From positions 806,001 through 870,000 of the forward strand of contig CAVVGK010000014.1 of NCBI GenBank assembly GCA_963747755.1: a DNA stretch of 64,000 bases. The letters are read 5' to 3'. The notes under the pieces are model-generated. The model made no database searches. It was not told the DNA's origin and saw only the letters and a list, made by a program, of their open reading frames with translations. Shown here one piece after another: positions 45,272 to 54,178 of this stretch (position 1 is its first letter; each line of letters begins with the position of its first letter). A program made the position numbers and the translations under genes. The DNA comes from DATFVA01 sp963747755. GTDB lineage: Bacteria; Bacteroidota; Ignavibacteria; Ignavibacteriales; Ignavibacteriaceae.

Positions 45272-46177
45272 TCAAAGGGTCCTGTAGGTTTTAAAGTGAG
45301 TTTTTGTAAGCTGTTCAAGCAGATCAGCGCCGAATTCTGACTTAAGCTTCCGGGCGGTTTCTGTTACTTTACCTGCCGCTCCTTTAGGAAGGTCTATTTT
45401 CATCTCTCTTTTCTTCGTATCAAACCAGTCGTTAAACCTGTCGCGTGCAAGGATTGAGGCTGCGGCAACGGCTGTATATTTTTCAGCTTTATGGAACTGG
45501 TAAAGTTCAAGTTTTTTACCTTTTTCCTGCAGTGAATTTAGAATTAGCCTCTCATCGCCGAACTTATCACTTATTGCTGCGGGTACTTCTTTATTTGTTA
45601 AGATATTTTCGAGCACCTTTGCATGTCCCCACGCAAGCAGTCTGTTGAGGTTTCCAAATTTCGCGTATAGTTCATTATACCTGGCTGGATTAATAACAAC
45701 CACATTAAACGAATCCCGGCCTGTGATTTTTTTTATATTATCAGCTAATCTCTTCATAGATTGATGAGCGATTCTCTTGCTGTCTCTTACTCCGATATCA
45801 TCAAGTTTCCTTTTTATCTCCTCATCCACAAAGACTCCTGCAATTACAAGAGGTCCGAAGAAGTCGCCTTTACCCGATTCATCTGTCCCTATATATTTAG
45901 TCGGCGGGACAAAATCCTCTTTTTCAAACGGTAGTTCATTAAATACCAGCTTAAAAATTTCTGCATAAATTTGGGAATCCTTGTTTCCCTGCAGAACCGT
46001 TTTCAATCCTTTTTTACCGAAATAGACCAGCAGCTTCACTGTACCGGAATCTCCGTCGATAGAAGATTCCAGGCAGTAACTTCCTTTTTGAGGTGATGAG
46101 GCCTGGTATCCGTTAGATTTTAGTATTTCACGATACCTTAATATCTCACTTTCCGCCCTTTTTTCAATATCTGTCAC
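45272..46177 (-). CDS. rnhC: Ribonuclease HIII
   Basis: 301 aa from a GTG at 46177. It has an N-terminal TBP-like substrate-binding domain of about 80 residues, then the RNase HII/HIII catalytic core beginning YIGTDESGKGDFFGPLVIAG (D99, E100) and VRDSKRIAHQSMKRL. The DESGKGD motif and N-terminal extension distinguish HIII from HII. It removes RNA from RNA-DNA hybrids. It is monocistronic, starting about 95 bp after the terminator of the DinB-fold gene. Confidence 0.93.
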   Translation of the reverse strand: MTDIEKRAESEILRYREILKSNGYQASSPQKGSYCLESSIDGDSGTVKLLVYFGKKGLKTVLQGNKDSQIYAEIFKLVFNELPFEKEDFVPPTKYIGTDESGKGDFFGPLVIAGVFVDEEIKRKLDDIGVRDSKRIAHQSMKRLADNIKKITGRDSFNVVVINPARYNELYAKFGNLNRLLAWGHAKVLENILTNKEVPAAISDKFGDERLILNSLQEKGKKLELYQFHKAEKYTAVAAASILARDRFNDWFDTKKREMKIDLPKGAAGKVTETARKLKSEFGADLLEQLTKTHFKTYRTL

Positions 46178-46270
46178 AAATTTCCCGGTTTTATTGAAAA
46201 CAACAAAAATAAACTTAAATATACTAAATCTAAAAAGGGATCGGGGTTAAATTGGGAAGAAAAATAGTTC

Positions 46271-46312
46271 AGGACTATCCGCCAAATCCATAACCGGCTT
46301 CCGGATAGTCCT
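46271..46312 (-). terminator. Hairpin terminator downstream of the DinB-fold gene
   Basis: A perfect 11-bp stem, AGGACTATCCG (46271-46281) with CGGATAGTCCT (46302-46312), lies 60 bp after the DinB-fold stop. On the minus strand it is followed within a few bases by ATTTTTCTT. The 20-nt loop is unusually long for a terminator. Confidence 0.5.
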
Positions 46313-46371
46313 TCTAATTGGAATATAGTTCTAGATGGGGATTTCTGGCAAGTGGGATTTATCCGCACTTA

Positions 46372-46911
46372 TTACTTCGACCATGGGGGAACCACTCCGT
46401 TCATTCTTGCATAGGCAATAAGCTGGCCAAGATGTTCGTGAAGATGGCCCATTTGAGTAAAAATAACATTCCTTGTACTGGTTTCGTGTCCGAACATTTT
46501 CACCTGAGTCTCAAGATCAGACTTATTTAATTTCTGAAGGTTATCCTGAAGATCTTTAAAAGATGTCTTTAATGCAGCAATGACCTTTTCTTTATCCGTC
46601 ACATCTTTACCCATCTCTTCAGTTGCACCTTCGGGTGTTTCAATGCCAGCGAATGAGAGCAAGAAATAATTAGATCCTGCAATATGCATTAAAACCTCTG
46701 AAACCGACCTCACACTGTCCGCAGGTCTCCATGTGTATTTATCCGCCGGTATTGCCTCAGCGAGCGAAATAATCTTCTCCTGTGACCCGCTCATATCCTG
46801 TTTCACATCGCGAAAAAATCCCGAATTACTTTCGGCTTGCTGTGCAAATAATGACGCCGGAAGAAAAAGTGTAGCTAAAATCAAGTATAACATGTACTTT
46901 TTAGTGATCAT
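46372..46911 (-). CDS. Exported DinB-superfamily protein
   Basis: 179 aa with a signal peptide (about 1-24, ILATLFLPASLFAQ). The mature part is a four-helix DinB-like bundle with the metal-ligand pattern of one His in SEVLMHIAG and two in MGHLHEHLGQL. Members bind a divalent metal, and some are thiol-dependent transferases; the reaction here is unknown. The export signal is typical of FCB members of this family. Single gene with its own terminator. Confidence 0.8.
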   Translation of the reverse strand: MITKKYMLYLILATLFLPASLFAQQAESNSGFFRDVKQDMSGSQEKIISLAEAIPADKYTWRPADSVRSVSEVLMHIAGSNYFLLSFAGIETPEGATEEMGKDVTDKEKVIAALKTSFKDLQDNLQKLNKSDLETQVKMFGHETSTRNVIFTQMGHLHEHLGQLIAYARMNGVVPPWSK

Positions 46912-47091
46912 AAAGCACTCCTTTGCTGTAAATTTTAATTGTTTTGGGGAAAATCAAAGCTGGCAGGAATTTAGCTACTTATTTGTTATAAAACAATAAA
47001 TATTAATCGATACCTTATTAAGTTAATGTCATTGACAATTCGATTAAATGGTTTTAGTTTACAAACAGACTAATTATCACAGGTCGTAATT

Positions 47092-47409
47092 ATGAGAACA
47101 AATAGAATATTAATAATCTTAATGCTTGCTTTCTTTATTGCCTCTTTAACTGCTTATTCGCAGACAAAGAATCAGGTCGCAGAGGATATGTCGGTTAAGC
47201 TTCAACAGAAAGTACTGCTGACAAAGGATCAGACTGCTAAAGTACAGAATATATTAGCTGAATACTTTAATAATGCTAATCAATCTACTCTTGCCTCATC
47301 GAAGAAGAGCATTGAGGGAATTCTGGATAAAAAACAAAAAGCAAAGTACGATATAATCAAAAACGACTGGTGGAATTCCATTCAAAAAGCGGCGGATGAA
47401 AAGAAATAG
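47092..47409 (+). CDS. Small exported helical protein of unknown function
   Basis: 105 aa with a signal peptide ending at AYSQ (about residue 24). The mature ~80 residues are helical and charged (LLTKDQTAKVQNILAEYFNN, LDKKQKAKYDIIKNDWW). The LTxxQ...KVxxI and LDxxQKxKYD pattern resembles Spy/CpxP-like periplasmic proteins, which is suggestive only. Upstream, TTGACA at 47032-47037 with a 17-bp spacer precedes a weak -10 (TAGTTT). It is convergent with the histidine kinase gene. Confidence 0.55.
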   Translation: MRTNRILIILMLAFFIASLTAYSQTKNQVAEDMSVKLQQKVLLTKDQTAKVQNILAEYFNNANQSTLASSKKSIEGILDKKQKAKYDIIKNDWWNSIQKAADEKK

Positions 47410-47433
47410 AAGTTCCCCGTAAATGCAGTCTGC

Positions 47434-49224
47434 TTAGAATTTTTGTTCTGTAGTGTTATTATTAAAAGTAATTTCAACAATTGTCCCGTTTTCGGATCTG
47501 ATTTTCAAATCTCCTCCCATCTGTTTAGTAAGTGATGTAACCAACTGCAGACCCAGAGAATCAGTATTTTCTATATCGATCTCCTCAGGAAACCCGACCC
47601 CGTTATCCTGAACGACTATCTTGTAGCTGTCATCCGTATCAGTCAGCTTTACCACAACCTCACCTTCCTGTCTGCCCTTAAAGGCATGTTTAATCGAATT
47701 GGAGATAAGTTCATTAATAACTAACCCGCATAATATAGCCTGATCAATTTCAAGAAATATCTGCTCAGCTTCGCACCTGATATCTATTTTATTTAACTGA
47801 GAACGGTATGACCTGAACAAATCGTGTATCAAAGAATCTATGTAATCAGAGAAATTTATTTTATCAAGATCACGTGACTGATATAGTTTCTCATGAATCA
47901 AAGCCATTGAGCGTATCCGCGCCTGACTTTCCTTAAAGACTTCCATAATTTTCTTGTCGGTGATGTAGCCTGCCTGAAGGTTAAGAAGGCTCGATACAAT
48001 TTGAAGATTATTTTTAACCCTGTGGTGAACTTCACGAAGCAGGACGATCTTCTCCTTCAGGGATTCATTTATTTGTTCCTGGGCAAGTTTACGCTGTGCT
48101 ACTTCCCTTTTTAATTCCTCGTTGGCAATCGATAATTCCCTGGTTCGTTCCTCAACCATTTCTTCCAGTCTGGCCTTCGTCTGCTCAAGTTTGATTAAAG
48201 CTGATCTTCTCTCAGTGCTGTCACGAAGTACAGCCAATCCCCCCACAACTTGACCTGCTTTATCGAATATCGGCGAATACTGTGCTTCCACAAAATATTC
48301 CCGGTCATTCTGAATATCTCTCATATATTTTCCCCTGGCGCTGATTCGGCTGCCTTTAAGTGCATTTTTGAAGGACTCTTCTTCTCCATCTTTGAAAAAG
48401 TCAGGCATCACTTCCTGGAGAGTTCTGCCTTTCGTTTCAATTCTTTTAACACCCGACATTCTTTCCATCCCAGGATTCCAGCGGGTCAGGTGGAGTTGAT
48501 TGTCGAAAGCAAAAATTCCGTCAACGCTGCTATTTATAAGTCTGTCTGAAAAATCCTTCTCCACAGAAATTATCTCATTTGCTTTACTTCTTTCCTGGAT
48601 TTCCCGTACGAGAGCATAAAACACAACAAGGAAAATTATCAGACTGAAACCCGTTCCTATAATTATAGTTATAAATGTCTCTCTTACCGAGCTTATTATT
48701 AAAAGATCCCAGCGTTCCAGTTCTTTATATTCGCCGTTTTTCATATTCGCAACAAAAGCAAAGACACGGTTCATAATATCACTGCCTACCCTCATCTTAT
48801 ACCGGTTTATTGTCCCTTTGTTATCCCCCAGTTTCTTTAACTCTATGGTATTTGAGAGGACGTTCATCCTGGATTCAATCAGGCTTCCAAGAGTATCAAC
48901 CGACCTTTGCTTTGATGTGTCATCAACAGTAAGGCTTCTAAGTTCTGTAAGGTTCTTAGCAAGGTCTTCCCTGGCGTGGAGAAATGGCTGCAGATAATGA
49001 TCCTCCCCCGTTATCAAAAAAGATCTCTGACTTTCTTCAGCACGGCTAAGAACGGAGATAATCTCTTCCAGGTTGTTTAATATTTTATATGTATTACCCC
49101 TGCTCTCAGAAGCAATATAAACATTATCCAGGTTTTTATAGGACTCGATACCAATACCGACAATCAAGGCCAGAATAAATATAAATCCGATGCGTACTGC
49201 CCTGATATCATATAGGGGTTTCAT
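47434..49224 (-). CDS. Sensor histidine kinase (CHASE3-PAS-HisKA_2)
   Basis: 596 aa: TM1 at about 9-24, a CHASE3-type helical sensor (about 35-170, VLSRAEESQRSFLITGEDHY), TM2 at about 184-206, a PAS domain (about 225-345, VDGIFAFDNQLHLTRWNPG), a coiled coil, then a HisKA_2 dimerisation domain with REVHHRVKNNLQIVSSLLNL (phospho-His about 398) and an HATPase_c domain (NELISNSIKHAF, VQDNGVGFP). The kinase type is that of HisKA_2/HWE-related sensors, which often pair with single receivers. The orphan receiver at 2827-3210 is a possible but unproven partner; no regulator is adjacent. Confidence 0.92.
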   Translation of the reverse strand: MKPLYDIRAVRIGFIFILALIVGIGIESYKNLDNVYIASESRGNTYKILNNLEEIISVLSRAEESQRSFLITGEDHYLQPFLHAREDLAKNLTELRSLTVDDTSKQRSVDTLGSLIESRMNVLSNTIELKKLGDNKGTINRYKMRVGSDIMNRVFAFVANMKNGEYKELERWDLLIISSVRETFITIIIGTGFSLIIFLVVFYALVREIQERSKANEIISVEKDFSDRLINSSVDGIFAFDNQLHLTRWNPGMERMSGVKRIETKGRTLQEVMPDFFKDGEEESFKNALKGSRISARGKYMRDIQNDREYFVEAQYSPIFDKAGQVVGGLAVLRDSTERRSALIKLEQTKARLEEMVEERTRELSIANEELKREVAQRKLAQEQINESLKEKIVLLREVHHRVKNNLQIVSSLLNLQAGYITDKKIMEVFKESQARIRSMALIHEKLYQSRDLDKINFSDYIDSLIHDLFRSYRSQLNKIDIRCEAEQIFLEIDQAILCGLVINELISNSIKHAFKGRQEGEVVVKLTDTDDSYKIVVQDNGVGFPEEIDIENTDSLGLQLVTSLTKQMGGDLKIRSENGTIVEITFNNNTTEQKF

Positions 49225-49356
49225 TATATAGGTATTTCTTGCTGGTTTTTCAAAACAATATTGTTTCCCGCGGTGATTATATGTGTGATAAGATGCAAGA
49301 CTTATCTATTCAAAGTTTATAAATTCTTTAATAAAAAAACAGGCAAGGAATAAGAT

Positions 49357-49686
49357 ATGGAATTAGGACATAAAATGACCACACTTTCTCAGGTTACAGA
49401 GATCTTGCGGAGCAAAGGTTACAGCGAAGATTTTCAGATGACGGAAAAGGGATTTACTGCGAAAAATGAGGGAAGCATCCTGACACCGGATAAAATAACG
49501 ATCAGCAAAGTCTACAGGTTTGAGGGTGAATCGAATCCCGGCGACATGTCAATTTTGTATGCTATGGAAACTGAAGAAGGGGTGAAGGGAATTCTTATAG
49601 AAGCTTATGGAACCTATGCAGGAAACGATTCAGAAACTCTCGCCGAATTTCTAAAGAAGGTTAAGACGGAAGAAAAAAACATCTGA
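49357..49686 (+). CDS. Conserved hypothetical protein (small Bacteroidota family)
   Basis: 109 aa. The core (LRSKGYSEDFQMTEKGF, then KVYRFEGESNPGDMSILYAM and GVKGILIEAYGTY) matches a small cytoplasmic family widespread in Bacteroidota, some members of which are labelled as phosphoribosylpyrophosphate synthetases. It has none of the PRPP-binding motifs and that label is probably wrong. Alpha/beta fold, no signal or membrane segment. An AAGGA Shine-Dalgarno precedes the ATG. Function unknown. Confidence 0.6.
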   Translation: MELGHKMTTLSQVTEILRSKGYSEDFQMTEKGFTAKNEGSILTPDKITISKVYRFEGESNPGDMSILYAMETEEGVKGILIEAYGTYAGNDSETLAEFLKKVKTEEKNI

Positions 49687-49902
49687 TTCCCCCCGTTTCC
49701 CACCGACAAGACATTATCTTCAGAAAATTGAATTAATATTTGCCTAAAAAGCAATAGCCTTAGAAATTAATATTTATTTAATTTGCATAAGAATCATACA
49801 GGTAAGATATTTGGTGCGTAAAATCTTTTTCAGGAGGAACTCGATTTTTATTCAAGCCCGATAAATTAAATATCTTTTCATTTATGTATGGAGGACCATC
49901 TT

Positions 49903-52653
49903 ATGACGAAATGGTACAAATTGTTGCTCTTCACAATTATTTTCTCAGCAGCAGCATTCGCTCAACAGTATACTATTTCCGGTGTAGTTGAAAGTACCAC
50001 AACCGGAGAAAAATTATTTGGGGCAAATCTTGTAATTAAAGGCACTACCCAGGGAACTACAACAGACGAAAATGGAAGGTATTCCCTTGGTGTAGCTGCA
50101 GGCAATTATACAATCGTATGCAGTTATATTGGTTATAAAAAAGAGGAAAAGGAGATTAGTGTTAAAGCCGACGTAACTCTGAATTTCTCCTTAAGAGATT
50201 ATCAGTTTACACTTAACATTGAGGTGATAGCTGATAGGGCGAAGGATCGGGAAACCCCAGTAGCCTTTACAGATCTTGACAAAAGAGATATCGAAAACAG
50301 ACTTGGATCAAGAGATATACCACTGGTACTCAGCACAACACCCAGTGTTTATGCTACCGATAACGGCGGAGGTTCCGGTGATTCAAGAATAAATGTAAGA
50401 GGTTTTAACCAGAGGAACATCGCTATTATGATAAATGGTGTTCCTATTAATGATATGGAAAATGGCTGGGTATACTGGTCGAACTGGGATGGAATCGGAG
50501 ATGCGACTTCATCAATCCAGGTTCAGAGAGGACTGAGTGCAGTAAACCTTGCTACCCCTTCAGTAGGCGGAACGATGAACGTTATCACTGATCCTACCAA
50601 GGCAAGATCAGGTGTTTTTTATAAGAATGAAGTAGGAAGCGGTAATTTCTTCAAACAGACATTATTCGCCAATTCGGGCTTAATAAATAATAAATTCGCT
50701 CTGAGTCTTGGCGGTGTAAGAAAAACCGGAGAAGGATTAGTCGATAAAACCTGGACGGATGCCTGGGCTTATTACCTCGGTTCGGCTTATCAGCTGAATG
50801 ACAACAACAGGATTGAACTATATGCCATGGGTGCACCCCAGAGACATGGTCAGCGTTCTTACAGGCTGAATGCAGCAGCTTTCAGTCATGATTATGCAAG
50901 GAATGAACTCGGCTACACCGATGCAGAACTTAACGATCCTAAACTGTCTGAACAAAGCTTATTGTATAATTCAAACTGGAATTCAGTTGATCCTAATTAT
51001 ACAGGAAATCAGTACTGGGACGGATCAAAAGCGGATCGCTATGCTTCGACTTATATCATGGAGAGAGAAAATTATTACCATAAACCTATCATAAACCTAA
51101 ACTGGTATTCACAGCTTGCAGATCAGCTCTCTCTTTATACTACAGCATACTGGTCGGGCGGCGTAGGCGGCGGAAGCAGTCCCGGCAGCGGTATGGCATA
51201 TGACAGAACACTCCAGCAGCAGGTAATTGACTGGAACCAGACAATTCTGAACAATCAAAATAATATTGATACACTTTATGACGGCAGGATCACCAGTGTA
51301 AGCAGAGCCGTTCACAGGAATAGTGTGAATAAACAATGGACTTACGGTTTGATCTCCAAGGCTTTCTATAAGTTCAGTGAGAATTTCACAGGATCATTCG
51401 GGATCGACGGCAGGATCGCAGAAGTAGATCACTACAGAGAGATCAGGGATCTGCTGGGCGGAAAGTATTATATATCTTCTGATAATGAATTTGATACAAC
51501 GCCTGCTCAGAAGCTCAAAGGCCTGGGTGACAGGATAGCTTACGACTTCACAAATACAATCAAGTGGTTAGGAGCTTATGTTCAGGGAGAATATACACAA
51601 GTCCAATGGACACTTTACGGTACCGGCGGTTTCTCGATGATCAAATATTCTAACGAGAACCATTTTAAGATGGGTCCTGATGGAGGATACCTTACACTTG
51701 ATCCTGATGCAATTACCGGTTATCAGTTTAAAGGCGGCGCAAGCTACCGCTTAACTACTGCAGTAGATATCTATGCTAACGGCGGTTATATCAATAGAGT
51801 CCCGATTCTTGACCAGGTAATGGATGATCAGAATGGAATCCTTGTTAAAAATCCCGATAATGAAAAAATATTGTCTTTTGAAGGTGGTGTTAATACGAGG
51901 TTCCTAAATGATATGGTTTACATTAAGGCAAATTATTATTACACAAACTGGAAAGACCGTGGAGTAACACGCGGAGTTGTCAATACAGATCAGACAGACG
52001 GACTTGTAAGGCTAAGCGGAGTTAATTCACTGCATACGGGACTTGAATTTGAAGCAGGTATTCAGCCGGTAAGATTTGTAAGGTTAGACCTTGCAGCTTC
52101 ATTCGGCAACTGGAAGTATACTGACGATGTAACCGGCACTTATTCCACTACTGAAGAGGGTAACAGTGAGGTAGTGACATATAACTTCTATTTAAAAGAT
52201 GTTAAGGTTGGCGATGCTCCCCAAACCCAGGTTGCGGCCGCTTTAACTCTCATCCCTTTCAATGAGCTTCAGGTACAATTTGACTGGATGCATAACGGAA
52301 ACTATTATGCTGATTTCGATCCCTTCAGCCGTACCCAGACTTATTTTAGCGGCGAGCAGAGCTGGAAGGTTCCGGATTATGATGTCTTCAATTTACACTT
52401 TAATTATGCTCTTCCGATTGAAGTTGCAGGGGCGAAAGTTTCATTATTCGGACATATATTTAATCTGTTTGATGCTGTATTCGTTCAGGATGCAACTGAT
52501 GATTCACAGTATAATGGATACTATGCTAATAATCCTGACAGGAATGGTGACGGTAGATTAAATAATCTTGACGGTATGCATACAGCGGATGACGCAGAAG
52601 TATTTTTATCTATACCAAGAACATTTAACCTTGGGTTCTCTGTAGCTCTGTAA
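49903..52653 (+). CDS. TonB-dependent outer-membrane receptor with carboxypeptidase-regulatory-like domain
   Basis: About 916 aa from the ATG at 49903; a GGAGG Shine-Dalgarno lies 8 nt upstream, inside a frame that also has an ATG at 49888. A signal peptide (LLLFTIIFSAAAFAQ) is followed by a CarboxypepD_reg-like beta-sandwich (YTISGVVESTTTGEKLFGAN), a plug domain (INVRGFNQRNIAIMINGVPI, GLSAVNLATPSVGGTMNVI) and a 22-strand-type barrel ending FNLGFSVAL. It imports a ligand with TonB energy. No SusD partner or obvious substrate gene is adjacent. A hairpin terminator follows. Confidence 0.92.
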   Translation: MTKWYKLLLFTIIFSAAAFAQQYTISGVVESTTTGEKLFGANLVIKGTTQGTTTDENGRYSLGVAAGNYTIVCSYIGYKKEEKEISVKADVTLNFSLRDYQFTLNIEVIADRAKDRETPVAFTDLDKRDIENRLGSRDIPLVLSTTPSVYATDNGGGSGDSRINVRGFNQRNIAIMINGVPINDMENGWVYWSNWDGIGDATSSIQVQRGLSAVNLATPSVGGTMNVITDPTKARSGVFYKNEVGSGNFFKQTLFANSGLINNKFALSLGGVRKTGEGLVDKTWTDAWAYYLGSAYQLNDNNRIELYAMGAPQRHGQRSYRLNAAAFSHDYARNELGYTDAELNDPKLSEQSLLYNSNWNSVDPNYTGNQYWDGSKADRYASTYIMERENYYHKPIINLNWYSQLADQLSLYTTAYWSGGVGGGSSPGSGMAYDRTLQQQVIDWNQTILNNQNNIDTLYDGRITSVSRAVHRNSVNKQWTYGLISKAFYKFSENFTGSFGIDGRIAEVDHYREIRDLLGGKYYISSDNEFDTTPAQKLKGLGDRIAYDFTNTIKWLGAYVQGEYTQVQWTLYGTGGFSMIKYSNENHFKMGPDGGYLTLDPDAITGYQFKGGASYRLTTAVDIYANGGYINRVPILDQVMDDQNGILVKNPDNEKILSFEGGVNTRFLNDMVYIKANYYYTNWKDRGVTRGVVNTDQTDGLVRLSGVNSLHTGLEFEAGIQPVRFVRLDLAASFGNWKYTDDVTGTYSTTEEGNSEVVTYNFYLKDVKVGDAPQTQVAAALTLIPFNELQVQFDWMHNGNYYADFDPFSRTQTYFSGEQSWKVPDYDVFNLHFNYALPIEVAGAKVSLFGHIFNLFDAVFVQDATDDSQYNGYYANNPDRNGDGRLNNLDGMHTADDAEVFLSIPRTFNLGFSVAL

Positions 52654-52675
52654 TTTCTGCTGCATCTCAAATTTG

Positions 52676-52699
52676 AGGGCTGTCTGTACAGGCAGCCCT
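52676..52699 (+). terminator. Rho-independent terminator of the TonB receptor gene
   Basis: Arms AGGGCTG and CAGCCCT with an inner CTG/CAG pair form a nearly continuous stem, followed by TATTTTATC. It lies 22 bp past the stop codon. Confidence 0.7.
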
Positions 52700-52788
52700 T
52701 ATTTTATCTCACAAATATTTTAGAAAGGGGTTTACTTAGATTGCAGTTAGTATTATTTTAACACATTCAAAAAAAAATTAATTCTGAT

Positions 52789-52869
52789 CCTTTCAAAGGG
52801 TCCTCCCCTGCCCTTTGATGGTAAACGGATCGCGCCCAGTGTTTCCCCAACACTGGGTTGTTTTTTTTA
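52789..52869 (+). ncRNA. Candidate small RNA with two C-rich hairpin loops
   Basis: Two stable hairpins lie in a 348-bp intergenic stretch. The first has a perfect stem TCAAAGGG/CCCTTTGA with loop TCCTCCCCTG. The second has stem CCCAGTGTT (52835-52843)/AACACTGGG (52849-52857), loop TCCCC, and then TTGTTTTTTTT, a strong terminator. The first loop contains CCTCC, the complement of a Shine-Dalgarno GGAGG, as in C-rich-loop regulatory sRNAs. No protein frame fits. The promoter is not clear and the 5' end is uncertain. Confidence 0.4.
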
Positions 52870-53001
52870 AAGCGTTGGATTTTAATTTTCCGGTTTACTT
52901 TTCTAATTCAGGTCTGTCGGGAAACATCTAATAAAATCCTGTTCCCTATTACTCTGATTTTTAATTTCGTACTATGCAGATATTATGTTATAAATATTGT
53001 C

Positions 53002-53478
53002 TTATTGACCTGAGTCTCCCCATTCTAAGACATCTACCTGGACCTTAGCGATACCGCTCGTAACCATATCCAGTTCCGCTGCTGCCTTTTTTGAAAGGTC
53101 AATTAACCTGCCGTTCAGGTTTATCATCCGGTCATTTATCCTGACTACAACGGTTTTTCTGTTCTTTAAGTTTTTTACTCTCACGATTGTTCCGAATCTG
53201 TAGGAGGGATGTGCTGCTGTTAATTTATCCTGACTGAATATTTCCCCGTTCGATGTTTTTCTCCCCTCAAATTTATCTGAATAGTATGAGGCGACACCAA
53301 CCCTGGATTCTAGCACTGCGGCATTATTATCAAGATCAGTGCTGACTTCAGGAATTCGGTCTTCACCGCCAGGTTTATAACCGTCTGAATGTCTGCTAGG
53401 AAACCGGGTGCTCGAGGCACAGGATATTAATGTAAACATCAAAACTATTGCTATAATTAACTGCCTAAACATCCTCAT
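53002..53478 (-). CDS. rlpA: RlpA-like lipoprotein (double-psi beta-barrel)
   Basis: About 158 aa from the ATG at 53478, which overlaps the rsmE stop (ATGA) and opens a lipoprotein signal (VLMFTLISC). The C-terminal ~95 residues are the RlpA barrel: GVASYYSDKFEGRKTSNGE, DKLTAAHPSYRFGTIVRV, VVRINDRM and LIDLSKKAAAELDM. RlpA cleaves or binds denuded glycan strands at the septum. The SPOR domain of longer RlpA proteins is missing. Last gene of bamA-like-rsmE-rlpA. Confidence 0.85.
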   Translation of the reverse strand: MRMFRQLIIAIVLMFTLISCASSTRFPSRHSDGYKPGGEDRIPEVSTDLDNNAAVLESRVGVASYYSDKFEGRKTSNGEIFSQDKLTAAHPSYRFGTIVRVKNLKNRKTVVVRINDRMINLNGRLIDLSKKAAAELDMVTSGIAKVQVDVLEWGDSGQ

Positions 53479-54170
53479 GATAATATTGAAGCACATTTTA
53501 TTATTGCCGTCTCACTTCTTAGTCTGTTTTCTCCCAGGTTATAAAAGCCTGAACTGCTAAAAAGGTTCTTTTCTTCCTGAGTAAAATCTCCTTCGGGTCC
53601 GAATATAAAATAATATTTTTCATTGCCGTTAATCATATTCTTGTCGAAGTTTTTCTCTGCTTCCTGAACAAAAAGGACCTTATTACCTTCAACAGCAGCC
53701 AGTTCACTCACTGAACTGCCAGATTTAAGCAACGGAAGAAAGCTTCTTAACGACTGCTTCATAGCAGAGAGCAGTATTTTCTCCCAACGGGCTGTCTTGT
53801 TTCCTTTTGGTATAGTCCTGGCAGAATCAAAAATAATAAAATTGGTTATTCCAAGCTCTGTACATTTTTCCAGAGCGGTTTCAAAACGTTCTGTGCTTCT
53901 GAGCCTGGGTATGCAGAATATAAGGTTTTTATTGTAATCCTGATATTCATATTCCTGTAAAACCTGAGCCTCCATATATTCCGGGAAGAGAGAAACAATT
54001 GAAGCTTGACAGATTCGACCTTTGCCGTCAGTAATGTAGATTTCATCACCTGCGGAGTGCCTCATTACCCTGAGGATATGATTTAATTCATCCTTATCTG
54101 ATAAAATCAGTCTGTTTCCTTGCCGCGGGGATGAAGAATAATACAGTTCTATATTTTGAAGTTTATTCAT
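53475..54170 (-). CDS. rsmE: 16S rRNA (uracil1498-N3)-methyltransferase
   Basis: A 231-aa SPOUT methyltransferase. The deep trefoil-knot signature is seen in the C-terminus: FGPEGDFTQEEKNLF and LGENRLRSETAIIKCASIL. The N-terminal PUA-like part reads HILRVMRHSAGDEIYITDGK. It methylates U1498 in the decoding site of 16S rRNA. It lies 8 bp after the bamA-like gene and overlaps rlpA by 4 bp. Confidence 0.93.
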   Translation of the reverse strand: MNKLQNIELYYSSSPRQGNRLILSDKDELNHILRVMRHSAGDEIYITDGKGRICQASIVSLFPEYMEAQVLQEYEYQDYNKNLIFCIPRLRSTERFETALEKCTELGITNFIIFDSARTIPKGNKTARWEKILLSAMKQSLRSFLPLLKSGSSVSELAAVEGNKVLFVQEAEKNFDKNMINGNEKYYFIFGPEGDFTQEEKNLFSSSGFYNLGENRLRSETAIIKCASILS

Positions 54171-54178
54171 AAACTTTG

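Noticed and set aside
49832..49837. AGGAGG Shine-Dalgarno-like sequence upstream of the TonB receptor
   Set aside because: No start codon follows at a usable distance and no frame is present; the receptor has its own GGAGG nearer its ATG.
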